64,000 bases of DNA from contig NZ_CP026121.1 of the NCBI RefSeq assembly GCF_003330845.1, positions 4,569,501 to 4,633,500 on the forward strand, read 5' to 3'. Of the stretch, positions 50,264-58,266 are shown piece by piece. The DNA is from Streptomyces sp. Go-475. Lineage in GTDB: Bacteria; Actinomycetota; Actinomycetes; Streptomycetales; Streptomycetaceae. Positions within the stretch are counted from its first letter, which is position 1, and every line of letters begins with the position of its first letter. The notes under the pieces are model-generated. The model did no database searches and was not told where the DNA came from. It worked only from the letters and a program-made list of their open reading frames with translations. Both the position numbers and the translations under genes were made by a program.

Positions 50264-50281
50264 CCCGGAGGAATCTCCCCC

Positions 50282-50473
50282 TTGCGCCCGTCCACGCTCC
50301 GCGCGCTCAAGCGCGCCGCCGAGCTGACCCGACAGAACCGCCTGACCGAAGCCGTGCTGATCGCCGAACCGGTGATCCTCGCCGCCGACAGCTACGAGGG
50401 CGACGAGATCTTGCGCTGGCTGGCCGGCCACGTCACCGACTTCACCGGCGAGACCGACAAGGAGATGCCCTGA
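50282..50473 (+). CDS. Small AICE protein with TTG start
   Basis: A 63-residue helical protein ('TLRALKRAAELTRQNRLTEA', 'GDEILRWLAGHVTDFTG'). The TTG at 50282 has GGAGGA eight bases upstream. Its stop overlaps the next start (one shared base). No family recognised; conserved position in AICE transfer operons. Confidence 0.7.
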   Translation: MRPSTLRALKRAAELTRQNRLTEAVLIAEPVILAADSYEGDEILRWLAGHVTDFTGETDKEMP

Positions 50474-50664
50474 TGTCCGCCAACCGCCGTTTCCGCCGCG
50501 TCGTCCGCATCGGCCCCGTCCAGGTCGCCACCTACAACGACGGCCGGGGCCGAGAGAAGCACACCGCCGCCTGCACGGCTCCGCGCTGCGGCTTCTCCAC
50601 CGACTACGACAGCCGCGCCGCCGCCGAACTGGCCGCACGCACCCACCGCTGCCGCGTCCGCTGA
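50473..50664 (+). CDS. Mobile element transfer protein (small, Cys/His)
   Basis: A 63-residue basic protein with 'RRVVRIGPVQVATYND' and 'CTAPRCGFSTDYDSRAAAEL' followed by 'THRC', giving C-x4-C...H-x2-C ligands for a probable zinc finger. It matches the small transfer proteins common in pSAM2-like elements. ATG shares a base with the preceding stop. Confidence 0.78.
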   Translation: MSANRRFRRVVRIGPVQVATYNDGRGREKHTAACTAPRCGFSTDYDSRAAAELAARTHRCRVR

Positions 50665-50673
50665 GGAGCTCCC

Positions 50674-50868
50674 GTGACCGTCTCGCTGCCGCTCGTCTTC
50701 GTCCTGGGCGTCATCGCCTGGGCCGCGATCAAGTTCCTCGGCATCCGCCTCTGGGTCGCCGTCGTGATCGCGCTGTTCGGCTTCTGGCTCTCGCACACCA
50801 TCCTCGCCCCGGCCATCGAGTCCGGCACCCGCTCCGGGGTCGATGTCGTCAACGGCACCCACGAATGA
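50674..50868 (+). CDS. Small membrane spread protein (SpdA/SpdB1-like)
   Basis: A 64-residue protein with two hydrophobic helices ('PLVFVLGVIAWAAIKFLGI' and 'LWVAVVIALFGFWLSHTILA'). GTG start preceded by GAGGAG. Such very small membrane proteins form the spread complex of Streptomyces conjugative elements. Confidence 0.72.
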   Translation: MTVSLPLVFVLGVIAWAAIKFLGIRLWVAVVIALFGFWLSHTILAPAIESGTRSGVDVVNGTHE

Positions 50869-50894
50869 CACCCCGACCGACAAGGAGTCCCGCG

Positions 50895-51152
50895 ATGTTC
50901 CGCCCCAAGCTGCCCGACACCCCGCACATCCAGAGCATCACCACCCACATCCCGCAGGATCACGCCCCGGCTCCTTCCGCCGGCCGCTCGGTCGCCCCGT
51001 TCGTGGGGGTCGGCGCCGGTGCGGTCGCCGCAGTGGTCGTCGTCGGCGTCGTCCTCACCGCGCTCCTGGCGGCGGTCGCCGTCTCGGCCGTGTCTGTGGC
51101 CATCGCCGCCGTGGTCCTGCGCTCCCTCGTCACCGGCGCCAACAGGCGCTGA
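50895..51152 (+). CDS. Small membrane spread protein (SpdD-like)
   Basis: An 85-residue protein: polar N-terminus ('MFRPKLPDTPHIQSITTHIP') and a strongly hydrophobic Val/Ala-rich C-terminal half forming one or two helices. The ATG at 50895 has AAGGAG upstream and is preferred to an in-frame start at 50865. Expected partner of the other Spd proteins. Confidence 0.75.
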   Translation: MFRPKLPDTPHIQSITTHIPQDHAPAPSAGRSVAPFVGVGAGAVAAVVVVGVVLTALLAAVAVSAVSVAIAAVVLRSLVTGANRR

Positions 51153-51282
51153 CCGGCCGCCGGGGCGGCAAACGCCGCCAAGCATCCCGCCGCCCCGGGG
51201 CCGTCCCTCCCAACCGCCGAAACAGCCGAAAGGAAGACCCATCATCACCCGGCAGACTCCGCCCCCGCTGGCGGAACTCTCC

Positions 51283-52587
51283 ATGCTGGCCTCCCTCGGC
51301 ACCATGCCCGAGCTGGCCCGCCAACTCTCCGGCCTGGGTGGGTGCGCGAACCCCGTGCGCCTCGACGGCCACCGCACCGAGTACGCGGTCGACCGGACAA
51401 CCGGAGAGATCGGGCGTGTCCTCCACCACCTCGACTCGTCCTCCCTGCCCGCCGGAAGTCTCCTCGTCCGCTGCAACAACCGCCGTGCCACCCGCTGCGC
51501 GGCCTGCGCGGAGGTCTACCGCCGAGACACCTTCCACCTGATCACCGCCGGACTCCGCGGCGGCAAGGGCACCGCCGAACAGGTCGGCACACACCCGCGT
51601 GTCTTCGCCACCTTCACCGCGCCGAGCTTCGGCCCCGTTCACAACCGCCTCTCCAGCGGTCGGCCTTGCCGCTGCGGTGCCCGGCACGACGAGACAGACC
51701 CGGCCCTCGGTACGCCCCTCGACCCGGACGCGTACGACTACGAAGCGGCTGTCCTCTGGAACGCTCATGCCGGAGCCCTCTGGCGGCGCTTCTCGATCTA
51801 CCTGCGTCGTGAGATCGCCAAGCGCGCCGGACTCACCCAGCGTGCGTTTCGGGACCACGCGCGCGTGTCCTTCGCCAAGGTCGCCGAGTACCAGAAGCGG
51901 GGAGCCGTCCACTTCCACGCGGTCATCCGCCTGGACGGCCCGGAGGGCGGCGACACGGCCCCTCCGGCCTGGGGGTCCGCCGAGCTGCTGACCGACGCCA
52001 TCCATGCCGCCGCCACCGCCACCCGCGTCCACGGACCGGATGTCGACGGCCGCGCCCACACCTTCACCTTCGGTCGCCAACTCGACGTGCGTACCATCCG
52101 CTCCGCCGACTTCGACGGCGGGCAAGAGCTGACCGACCGGGCCGTAGCGGCGTACATCGCTAAGTACGCCACCAAAGGCGCCGAGACAGCGACCGGCACC
52201 CTGGACCGGCCGATCCGTTTCCTCGCCGAGCTGGCACAGGCCCGGATCACCGACCACGCCCGGCGCATGATTCGGACGGCCTGGACCCTCGGCGCACGCA
52301 AGGACCTCGAACACCTCCGCCTGCGCGCCTGGGCGCACATGCTCGGCTTCCGCGGCCACTTCTCCACCAAGTCCCGCCGCTACTCCACCACCCTCGGCGC
52401 CCTCCGCGACGCCCGCGCCGCATGGCGCCGCACCCAAGCCGCCACGACCGCCGCTCCCCAGGACGGCGAAACCACGCTCGTCCTCGCCCACTGGGTCTTC
52501 GCCGGAACCGGCCTCAGTACCGGTGAAGCCTGGCTCGCCACATCCCTCGAACCCGCCCCCGGAACGGAAGGAGAGCCCACCACATGA
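51283..52587 (+). CDS. RepSA-like rolling-circle replication initiator
   Basis: About 434 residues from the ATG at 51283. The HUH nuclease motif is 'GAVHFHAVIRLDGP', and Cys pairs ('CNNRRATRCAACAEVY', 'GRPCRCGARHDE') probably bind zinc; 'YIAKYATKGAE' holds the nicking Tyr candidates, as in RepSA of pSAM2. It makes the nick at the double-strand origin after excision. The best ribosome site (AAGGAAG, 51230-51236) is five bases before an ATC at 51241 that would give 'MITRQTPPPLAELS', so the true start may be this unusual ATC codon; there is no ATG, GTG or TTG in frame between it and 51283. The stop overlaps the xis start (ATGA). Confidence 0.88.
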   Translation: MLASLGTMPELARQLSGLGGCANPVRLDGHRTEYAVDRTTGEIGRVLHHLDSSSLPAGSLLVRCNNRRATRCAACAEVYRRDTFHLITAGLRGGKGTAEQVGTHPRVFATFTAPSFGPVHNRLSSGRPCRCGARHDETDPALGTPLDPDAYDYEAAVLWNAHAGALWRRFSIYLRREIAKRAGLTQRAFRDHARVSFAKVAEYQKRGAVHFHAVIRLDGPEGGDTAPPAWGSAELLTDAIHAAATATRVHGPDVDGRAHTFTFGRQLDVRTIRSADFDGGQELTDRAVAAYIAKYATKGAETATGTLDRPIRFLAELAQARITDHARRMIRTAWTLGARKDLEHLRLRAWAHMLGFRGHFSTKSRRYSTTLGALRDARAAWRRTQAATTAAPQDGETTLVLAHWVFAGTGLSTGEAWLATSLEPAPGTEGEPTT

Positions 52588-52796
52588 ACGACCGCTACCT
52601 GTCCGTCGACCAGGTCGCCGAGTTGCTCGGCACGACTCCTCGCTTCCCCCGGCGGCTCATCGAGGAACGGCGCATCCGGTACGTGAAGGTCGGCCGGCAT
52701 GTGCGTATCCCGGAAAGCGCGGTCGAGGAGTTCATCCGGTCCCGCACGGTGGAGCCGCTCAGGCGCCCCCGGCGGCGCTATGGAAGGGCTGCCTGA
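52584..52796 (+). CDS. xis: Excisionase (Xis), MerR-like HTH
   Basis: A 70-residue winged-helix protein: 'YLSVDQVAELLGTTPRFPRR', 'IEERRIRYVKVGRHVRIPES' and a basic tail. This is the typical DNA-binding excisionase-family module that bends att DNA and steers the integrase toward excision. It overlaps rep upstream and int downstream, matching the rep-xis-int order of pSAM2. Confidence 0.88.
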   Translation: MNDRYLSVDQVAELLGTTPRFPRRLIEERRIRYVKVGRHVRIPESAVEEFIRSRTVEPLRRPRRRYGRAA

Positions 52797-53965
52797 TGGC
52801 CAACAACAGGGGCAGGCGTCGCCGCTTCGGTGCGATCAGAAAGCTCCCCTCCGGCCGGTACCAGGCGCGCTACCCGGGGCCCGATGGGGTGATGCGTCCG
52901 GCACCGTTCACGTTCGAGACGACGGCGGACGCAGATGACTGGCTCGCCGAGAAGCAGACCGAGATTCGCCGTGGCGAGTGGCGTGACCCCGACGCAGGCG
53001 CGGTGAGCTTCCGGGCCTACGCCGAGAAGTGGGTGGAGGAACGGGAGCTCGCACCGTTGACGCAGGACCTGTACCGCTACCTCCTCGACAAGCACCTGTT
53101 TGCCTTCGCGGACTTGGACCTGGACGAGATCACCGCGCCGCGAGTTCGGGAGTGGCGGGCTGAACGCCTTCGGCTCACCGGTGCCAAGACGATCACGGCC
53201 AAGGCGTACCGGCTCCTCAAGGCCATCATGGAGACCGCCGTGGACGACGAACTGATCACGCGCAATCCATGCCGTATCAAGGGCGCCGGTAAGGAGAAGG
53301 CTGCTGAGCGGCGTATCGCCACCGTCGGCCAGGTGGATGCCCTCGCCAACGCGGTCGGCATGCGCTGGCGGCTCATGGTCTACCTCGGCGCCTACGGTCC
53401 GCTCCGGCCGGAAGAGCTGGCCGGTCTCCGGCGCCGGGACGTCGACCTTGACCACTTACGGCTCCGGGTCCGCCTCGCCGAGCCGGAGCGGATGAACGGG
53501 CGCCGCGTCCAGGGCGACACCAAGTCCGAGGCCGGTACCCGGACTGTGATTCTTCCCGCCTTCCTCCGCCGTGAGCTTCGCTGGCATCTGGAGTCCTACG
53601 CCGAGCCGGGCCCGGACGGGCTGCTCTTCGTCGGTGAGAAGGGGGCGCCCTTCCGGCGCAGCACCTTCGGGCGGAAGTGGCGGAAGGCCCGGGAGGTCGT
53701 CGGCATGCCGGAGGGCTTCCGGTTCTACGACCTGCGGCACACCGGGCACACGCTCTCCACCCGATCCGGTGCCACCCTGAAGGACACGATGGTGCGCGCC
53801 GGACAGTCCTCCGAGAAGGCCGCGCTGATCTATCAGCACTCCGACGAGGAGCGCCAAGAGGAGGTTGCCGCCGGCCTCGACGCCACCGTCCGGAAGGCTC
53901 GGGAGGAGGCTGCCCGGAAGACGGCCGAGACACCTTCTGGCACGGATCTGGCACGCGGCCAGTGA
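52796..53965 (+). CDS. int: Tyrosine site-specific integrase
   Basis: A 389-residue recombinase. An arm-binding N-terminus ('GAIRKLPSGRYQARYPGPDG') precedes a core-binding SAM-like domain (~75-165) and the catalytic domain: first Arg in 'YGPLRPEELAGL' (R204), 'YDLRHTGHTL' with R314, H315 and H318, and nucleophile Tyr346 in 'ALIYQHSDEERQ'. It would recombine the 47-bp att sequences in tRNA-Gly. ATG at 52796 overlaps the xis stop. A related integrase fragment is at 20929-21060. Confidence 0.93.
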   Translation: MANNRGRRRRFGAIRKLPSGRYQARYPGPDGVMRPAPFTFETTADADDWLAEKQTEIRRGEWRDPDAGAVSFRAYAEKWVEERELAPLTQDLYRYLLDKHLFAFADLDLDEITAPRVREWRAERLRLTGAKTITAKAYRLLKAIMETAVDDELITRNPCRIKGAGKEKAAERRIATVGQVDALANAVGMRWRLMVYLGAYGPLRPEELAGLRRRDVDLDHLRLRVRLAEPERMNGRRVQGDTKSEAGTRTVILPAFLRRELRWHLESYAEPGPDGLLFVGEKGAPFRRSTFGRKWRKAREVVGMPEGFRFYDLRHTGHTLSTRSGATLKDTMVRAGQSSEKAALIYQHSDEERQEEVAAGLDATVRKAREEAARKTAETPSGTDLARGQ

Positions 53966-53984
53966 TCACCCCGGACAGCAAAAC

Positions 53985-54007
53985 GGCCCAGGTCTCTGAC
54001 CTGGGCC
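53985..54007. terminator. Terminator between int and tRNA-Gly
   Basis: Perfect 10-bp stem GGCCCAGGTC / GACCTGGGCC with a TCT loop. It ends the int transcript and, on the other strand, the tRNA transcript; brought in by the element to replace the hairpin now at 38107. Confidence 0.8.
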
Positions 54008-54014
54008 TTCTTCG

Positions 54015-54088
54015 TGGAGCGGGTGACGAGAATCGAACTCGCGCTCTCAGCTTGGGAAGCTGATGTTCTACCATTAAACTACACCCGC
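54015..54088 (-). tRNA. tRNA-Gly (anticodon CCC)
   Basis: On the minus strand the sequence folds into a full cloverleaf: acceptor GCGGGTG/CACCCGC (54082-54088 with 54019-54025), D arm with GTTTAATGGTAGAAC, anticodon stem TCAGC/GCTGA with loop TTCCCAA (anticodon CCC), T arm GCGAG-TTCGATT-CTCGT and encoded CCA. The bases 54015-54061 form the right att copy of the AICE, so the 3' half was supplied by the integrated element and the gene stays functional. Confidence 0.95.
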
Positions 54089-54361
54089 GTAAGACGCCGA
54101 CCGGAGTCGGTGTCCGAATGCTCGCCCACTCTACCTCATGCCAGGCCCCCGGTGTTCGCGCCGCGGGGCCTGAGGGTGTTTCAGGGGTGGGATGCGGCTG
54201 CGGGGGAACGGAGTTGGGGCGTACGGTGTGGGCGTCGAGGAGGGTCCGGGCGGGACCGGAGTGCCGCCTGGAGGGCCGTCCCTTTGATCCCGTACTGTGG
54301 CTTTTGTCGTCAGGCAAGCAGCAGCCAGACGCGGCTCTTGGGGAAGGGACTCTTGGACTTG
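54089..54361. other. Intergenic region upstream of tRNA-Gly
   Basis: Contains the leftward tRNA promoter and, at the right end, GGAAGGG for the zinc-ribbon gene. No further gene is seen. Confidence 0.4.
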
Positions 54362-54520
54362 ATGGAGCGCACCGTCGTCCGCTGTGCGGATGGGCACGTG
54401 TTCACCACCGCTTCGTTCCCGATGCAGCAGGCCGAGCGGCTCGGCCCCGGCCGGCTTCTTCGGTGTCCGCGCTGCGCGCGGCTGAGGAGCGTGGTGCCCG
54501 TGAGCTACCAGAAGCGGTAG
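54362..54520 (+). CDS. Small zinc-ribbon-like protein
   Basis: A 52-residue protein ('MERTVVRCADGHVFTTASFP', 'RLGPGRLLRCPRCARLRSVV') with Cys8/His12 and a C-x2-C pair at ~36-39, a likely zinc site. A TTG three codons upstream (54353) has a better ribosome site (GAAGGG) and would add 'MDL'. Conserved as a small hypothetical protein in streptomycetes; role unknown. Confidence 0.65.
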   Translation: MERTVVRCADGHVFTTASFPMQQAERLGPGRLLRCPRCARLRSVVPVSYQKR

Positions 54521-54619
54521 CGGACAGAGCGAGCAGGCACAGCGACAGCAGCAAGCAGCGCCAGGCGCGCGGAGTCGTCCGATTGTGGGCGCTCCGCGCG
54601 CCTTGCGTATCCTCGGGGC

Positions 54620-55195
54620 GTGCTTCTCTCAGACAAGGACATCCGGGCCGAGATCGACGCCGGGCGGGTGCGGATCGATCCCTATGACGACGCGATGGTG
54701 CAGCCGTCGAGCATCGATGTGCGGCTGGACCGCTACTTCCGGGTGTTCGAGAATCACCGGTACCCCCACATCGACCCCGCCATCGAGCAGAGCGATCTGA
54801 CCCGGCTCGTGGAGCCGGAGGGGGACGAGCCGTTCATCCTGCACCCCGGGGAGTTCGTCCTCGCCAGCACCTACGAGGTCATCACCCTGCCCGACGATCT
54901 CGCCTCCCGGCTGGAGGGGAAGAGCTCGCTGGGGCGGCTGGGGCTGGTGACGCATTCGACGGCCGGGTTCATCGACCCGGGGTTCAGCGGGCACGTCACC
55001 CTGGAGCTGTCGAACCTGGCCACCCTGCCGATCAAGCTGTGGCCGGGGATGAAGATCGGGCAGCTGTGCATGTTCCGGCTCAGTTCGCCCGCCGACTTCC
55101 CCTACGGGAGCGAGCGGTACGGCTCCCGGTACCAGGGGCAGCGCGGGCCGACCGCCTCCCGGTCCTTCCTCAACTTCCATCGGACCCAGGTGTGA
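54620..55195 (+). CDS. dcd: dCTP deaminase
   Basis: A 191-residue homotrimeric nucleotide enzyme that makes dUTP from dCTP for thymidylate synthesis. Family motifs: '[12 protein letters not shown]', '[17 protein letters not shown]', '[20 protein letters not shown]' (phosphate and base pocket) and 'GHVTLELSN', in which the Glu is catalytic. Length and motifs are standard. GTG start at 54620. It overlaps the following phosphoribosyltransferase gene. Confidence 0.96.
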   Translation: MLLSDKDIRAEIDAGRVRIDPYDDAMVQPSSIDVRLDRYFRVFENHRYPHIDPAIEQSDLTRLVEPEGDEPFILHPGEFVLASTYEVITLPDDLASRLEGKSSLGRLGLVTHSTAGFIDPGFSGHVTLELSNLATLPIKLWPGMKIGQLCMFRLSSPADFPYGSERYGSRYQGQRGPTASRSFLNFHRTQV

Positions 55196-55704
55196 GCGAC
55201 AAAGGCATGAGCGCGGTGCGGGAGAACCTTTCCTACGAGCAGTTCGGGGCCGCCGTGCGTGAGCTCGCGCAGGTCATCGCCGACGACGGGTACGAGCCCG
55301 ACGTCGTGCTGAGCATCGCCCGCGGCGGTGTCTTCGTGGCCGGCGGGCTCGCCTACGCCCTCGACTGCAAGAACATCCACCTGGTGAATGTGGAGTTCTA
55401 CACCGGTGTGGGGACGACGCTCGACATGCCCGTCATGCTCGCTCCCGTGCCCAACCTGATCGACTTCTCCGACAAGAAGGTGCTGATCACCGACGACGTC
55501 GCCGACACCGGCAAGACGCTCAAGCTGGTGCGCGACTTCTGCCTCGACACCGTCGCCGAGGTGCGCAGCGCCGTGATCTACGAGAAGTCCCAGTCGCTGG
55601 TGAAGTGCGAGTACGTGTGGAAGCGGACCGACGAGTGGATCAACTTCCCGTGGTCCGTGGAGCCGCCCGTGGTGCGGCGCAGCGGCCAGGTGCTCGACGC
55701 CTGA
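55192..55704 (+). CDS. Phosphoribosyltransferase-family protein
   Basis: A 170-residue type I PRTase-fold protein: '[20 protein letters not shown]' (first loop) and the PRPP-binding signature '[18 protein letters not shown]'. '[20 protein letters not shown]' near the end is typical of the xanthine/hypoxanthine-type or small regulatory PRTases next to dcd in actinobacteria. The exact base is not determined. A GTG at 55192 overlaps the dcd stop (GTGA); an ATG at 55207 is an alternative start. Confidence 0.88.
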   Translation: MSDKGMSAVRENLSYEQFGAAVRELAQVIADDGYEPDVVLSIARGGVFVAGGLAYALDCKNIHLVNVEFYTGVGTTLDMPVMLAPVPNLIDFSDKKVLITDDVADTGKTLKLVRDFCLDTVAEVRSAVIYEKSQSLVKCEYVWKRTDEWINFPWSVEPPVVRRSGQVLDA

Positions 55705-55720
55705 CCAGCAGGGACAAGAG

Positions 55721-55746
55721 AAGGGGCTCCCCCAGGGGAGCCCCTT
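55721..55746. terminator. Bidirectional terminator
   Basis: Perfect 11-bp stem AAGGGGCTCCC / GGGAGCCCCTT ending in TTT, between the convergent PRTase and Yip1-like genes. Confidence 0.85.
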
Positions 55747-55764
55747 TCCCGTGTGCGCGGAGCC

Positions 55765-56721
55765 TCAGACCGTGCCCAGCTTCACGATCGACAGCAGCGC
55801 GATCAGCTGGATCGCCGACGCGCCCAGCGCCTTCGGCCAGGGCAGGTCGTGGGAGCGGCTGACCATGAGGGTGAGCAGTACGCCGCCCGCGACCCAGGTG
55901 GCCCAGCCGAGCAGCTGCACGAACGTCGCGTCGCCGCCCGCGAACATCGCGAAGACCAGGCGCGGCGCGTCCGTGAGGGACATGATCAGCATGGAGAGGC
56001 CGACCGTGGGCTGCCAGGCGCCGTCGCCGCCGAGCTGGCGGGCCAGGGTGTGGGTGACCACGCCCAGGACGAACGCGCTCAGCACCATCGCGACGGCCGT
56101 CGTCAGGACGATCGGGATCGCGTTCGACAGTGTGGCGTTTATCGCATCCTTGCGGGCGCCGTCGAAGCCGAACACGGCGAGCAGGCCGTAGAGGAACGTG
56201 ACGATCAGGGCCGGGCCCCACATCGTGTAGTCCCGCATCTGGAGGAACGTCTGGTTCGGGGCGAGGACGATCCCCCTCAGCAGGGCCTTCCAGTGCAGGC
56301 GCGGGCCGATCGGGCCGGGCGGCGGGGCGGCCGAGCCGGCGCGGTAGGTGTCGCCCTGGGTGTAGGGGTCCTCGCCGACCGAGAAGGCCTGGGTGTGGCC
56401 CGGGTTGTTCGCCGCGTACGGGTCGTGCGGGCCCTGCGGACCGGGCGGGTACGCGCCGTCGCCGAAGTACTCCGGCTCGCCGTGGCCGCCGTGGCCGCCG
56501 TGGCCGCCCTGGCCGCCGTAGCCGACGCCGGGTCCGGCGTTCGGCTGCGGCCAGGTGGGGCCGCCGCCGCCCCCGTACGGCGGCTGCTGCGGGTACGGCT
56601 GCGGCGCCGGCGGGTAGCCGTACGACGGCCCCTGCGGCGTCTGCTGCCCGTTCGGAGGGTTGTGCGGTCGCGTCTGAGGAGCGCCGTTGTTCCGGCCGCG
56701 TCCGATCCTGAATCCAGCCAC
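55765..56721 (-). CDS. Yip1-family membrane protein with Gly/Pro-rich N-terminus
   Basis: A 318-residue protein. The first ~140 residues are low complexity: Pro/Gln/Tyr repeats and a run of 'GGHGGHGGHG'. The C-terminal part has five helices in the Yip1 pattern ('LRGIVLAPNQTFLQMRDYTM', 'PALIVTFLYGLLAVFGF', 'VLTTAVAMVLSAFVLGVVTH', 'LLTLMV'). Function unknown. The GTG at 56721 (MAGFRIGRGRNN) has GAAGAC nearby and avoids a long unconvincing upstream extension. Confidence 0.85.
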   Translation of the reverse strand: MAGFRIGRGRNNGAPQTRPHNPPNGQQTPQGPSYGYPPAPQPYPQQPPYGGGGGPTWPQPNAGPGVGYGGQGGHGGHGGHGEPEYFGDGAYPPGPQGPHDPYAANNPGHTQAFSVGEDPYTQGDTYRAGSAAPPPGPIGPRLHWKALLRGIVLAPNQTFLQMRDYTMWGPALIVTFLYGLLAVFGFDGARKDAINATLSNAIPIVLTTAVAMVLSAFVLGVVTHTLARQLGGDGAWQPTVGLSMLIMSLTDAPRLVFAMFAGGDATFVQLLGWATWVAGGVLLTLMVSRSHDLPWPKALGASAIQLIALLSIVKLGTV

Positions 56722-56896
56722 GTCTTCGAACGTACCTGGTCCCCGGCGGTGGTGTGCCGGGCCCGGGCTTCCGGGCCCGGCTTTGCGGCCGAGCTGTGAC
56801 ATCCCTTAAGGGGTACGGGCCTTGGGCCTCGGTGGGGTGTCAGGGTTCGGCCGTACGGGCATCGCCCCGGCCTCGCGCGGTGGCCGGCCGGCGGTG

Positions 56897-58249
56897 TCAG
56901 TCGGGCAGCGAGCCGCCCAGTTCCGGCAGGGCGATCGCGCCGGTCCTGGTCGGCACCGTGGCGGTGCCCCGCATCAGCAGCGCGCTGCCCGCCGCTCCCA
57001 CGGCCAGGTCCGCCCTGCCGTCGGCGGTCAGGTCGCGCAGGCGCAGGGTGTAGCCGAAGGAGGTGTGGGAGTCGGCCGGGCCGAGCACCGTCTGGGCGAT
57101 CCAGGAGGAGCGGGCGCCGGTGAGGCCGCCGGAGCCGCCGCGGAAGAGGTGGACACCGCCCTGGTCCTCCCGGCCGTCGACGTCCTCGTGGGGCACGCCG
57201 ACCGCGAGGTCGGCGTAGCCGTCGCCGTTCGCGTCCGCGGCCGAGATCGCGTAGCCGAAGCCGTCGTCGGCCTCGGGACTGCCGGAGACGCCCGCCGTGG
57301 CCTGGGTGAAGGTGACGGAGCCGCTCGGGCCGGACGACGTGCCGCGCCAGATCGTGACCGCGCCCTTGCCGCCGTCCTTGTCGGGCAGGCCGAGGGCGAT
57401 GTCGCCGTAGCCGTTCTTGTCGAAGTCGCCGATGACCGGGCTCGGGTAGAGGCCCTGCTGCCGGTCGCTGAGGGTCCTGGAGGCGCCCGAGGCGAGGCCG
57501 GTGGACGTGCCTTTCAGGAACCAGGCGCGCTCGCGGATGTCGCTGCCGGTGATCTCGGTGCCGATGACCACCAGGTCCGTCCGGCCGTCCCCGTCGACCT
57601 TGCCGGCCGCGAGGGCGGAGGAGTACCAGCCCGCGGACCCCTTGTCGATCTTGCTGACCTTGCCGGTCGTGCCCGACTTGGTGAAGGGGCCGCGGTAGAG
57701 CCAGGCCTCCTCGCCGCCGATCACGGCCAGGTCGGGTGAGCCGTCGCCGGTGAAGTCGCCGGTGGCCAGGTCGCGGCCGAAGTGGCCGGCCGCGCCGCCG
57801 GCCGGGGTGAGGTTGGTGCCGCCGGACAGGCCGGACTTGGAGCCCCAGACGACGGTGACCGTGCCGCGGTAGTCGTCGCCGCCCACGTGCTCGGTCGGGT
57901 TGCCGACGACGAGGTCCGCGTAGCCGTCCTTGTTGAGGTCGGCGCTCGCGAGGGACTCGCCGAACTGGTCGTCCTCCTCGCCGGATCCGGGGATGCCCGC
58001 GCTGTCCTGGTGGACGCGCTGGACGCGGGAGGTGTCGGGGCCGGTGGCCGTGCCGTAGAGGACGGTGACGGTGCCGCCCTCGCGGTCGACGTCGTCGTAG
58101 CCGCCGTAGGCCAGGTCGCGGCGGCCGTCGCCGTTGAAGTCGTCGTAGTGCTTGGCCACCGCCGCGGTGGCGGGTGCGGTGAGGAGCACGGGGCTGATGC
58201 CGGTCGCCAGCAGGGCGGCGGCCAGGGCGGTCGTGGTGGTTCTGCGCAT
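56897..58249 (-). CDS. Secreted FG-GAP/integrin-alpha-like repeat protein 1
   Basis: A 450-residue exoprotein: signal peptide (cut near 'ATAA', ~30) and seven or so FG-GAP blades, each with a calcium-binding 'D-x-N-x-D-G-x-x-D-L' loop, e.g. 'DDFNGDGRRDLAYGG', 'ADLNKDGYADLVVGN', 'ADANGDGYADLAVGV'. It should fold as a calcium-stabilised beta-propeller outside the cell; ligand unknown. The ATG at 58249 follows GGGAG. It is the last of four tandem leftward paralogues (56897-63055), 17 bp after number 2. Confidence 0.9.
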   Translation of the reverse strand: MRRTTTTALAAALLATGISPVLLTAPATAAVAKHYDDFNGDGRRDLAYGGYDDVDREGGTVTVLYGTATGPDTSRVQRVHQDSAGIPGSGEEDDQFGESLASADLNKDGYADLVVGNPTEHVGGDDYRGTVTVVWGSKSGLSGGTNLTPAGGAAGHFGRDLATGDFTGDGSPDLAVIGGEEAWLYRGPFTKSGTTGKVSKIDKGSAGWYSSALAAGKVDGDGRTDLVVIGTEITGSDIRERAWFLKGTSTGLASGASRTLSDRQQGLYPSPVIGDFDKNGYGDIALGLPDKDGGKGAVTIWRGTSSGPSGSVTFTQATAGVSGSPEADDGFGYAISAADANGDGYADLAVGVPHEDVDGREDQGGVHLFRGGSGGLTGARSSWIAQTVLGPADSHTSFGYTLRLRDLTADGRADLAVGAAGSALLMRGTATVPTRTGAIALPELGGSLPD

Positions 58250-58266
58250 GGTGTCTCCCTGGTCCG

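Larger units (their letters stand above)
38138..54061 (+). mobile_element. Integrated AICE (pSAM2-type) in tRNA-Gly(CCC)
   Basis: The element is about 15.9 kb between perfect 47-bp direct repeats. It carries the complete AICE backbone in the usual order: regulator/transfer genes (GntR repressors, HATPase protein, TraSA/FtsK-like translocase), Spd-like spread proteins, RepSA-like initiator, Xis and Int, with int next to the att site at the tRNA. The left third holds cargo: HTH protein, HEPN-like protein and an ABC-3C operon in lower-GC DNA. All backbone genes look intact, so the element may still excise, replicate by rolling circle and transfer as double-stranded DNA. Confidence 0.93.
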
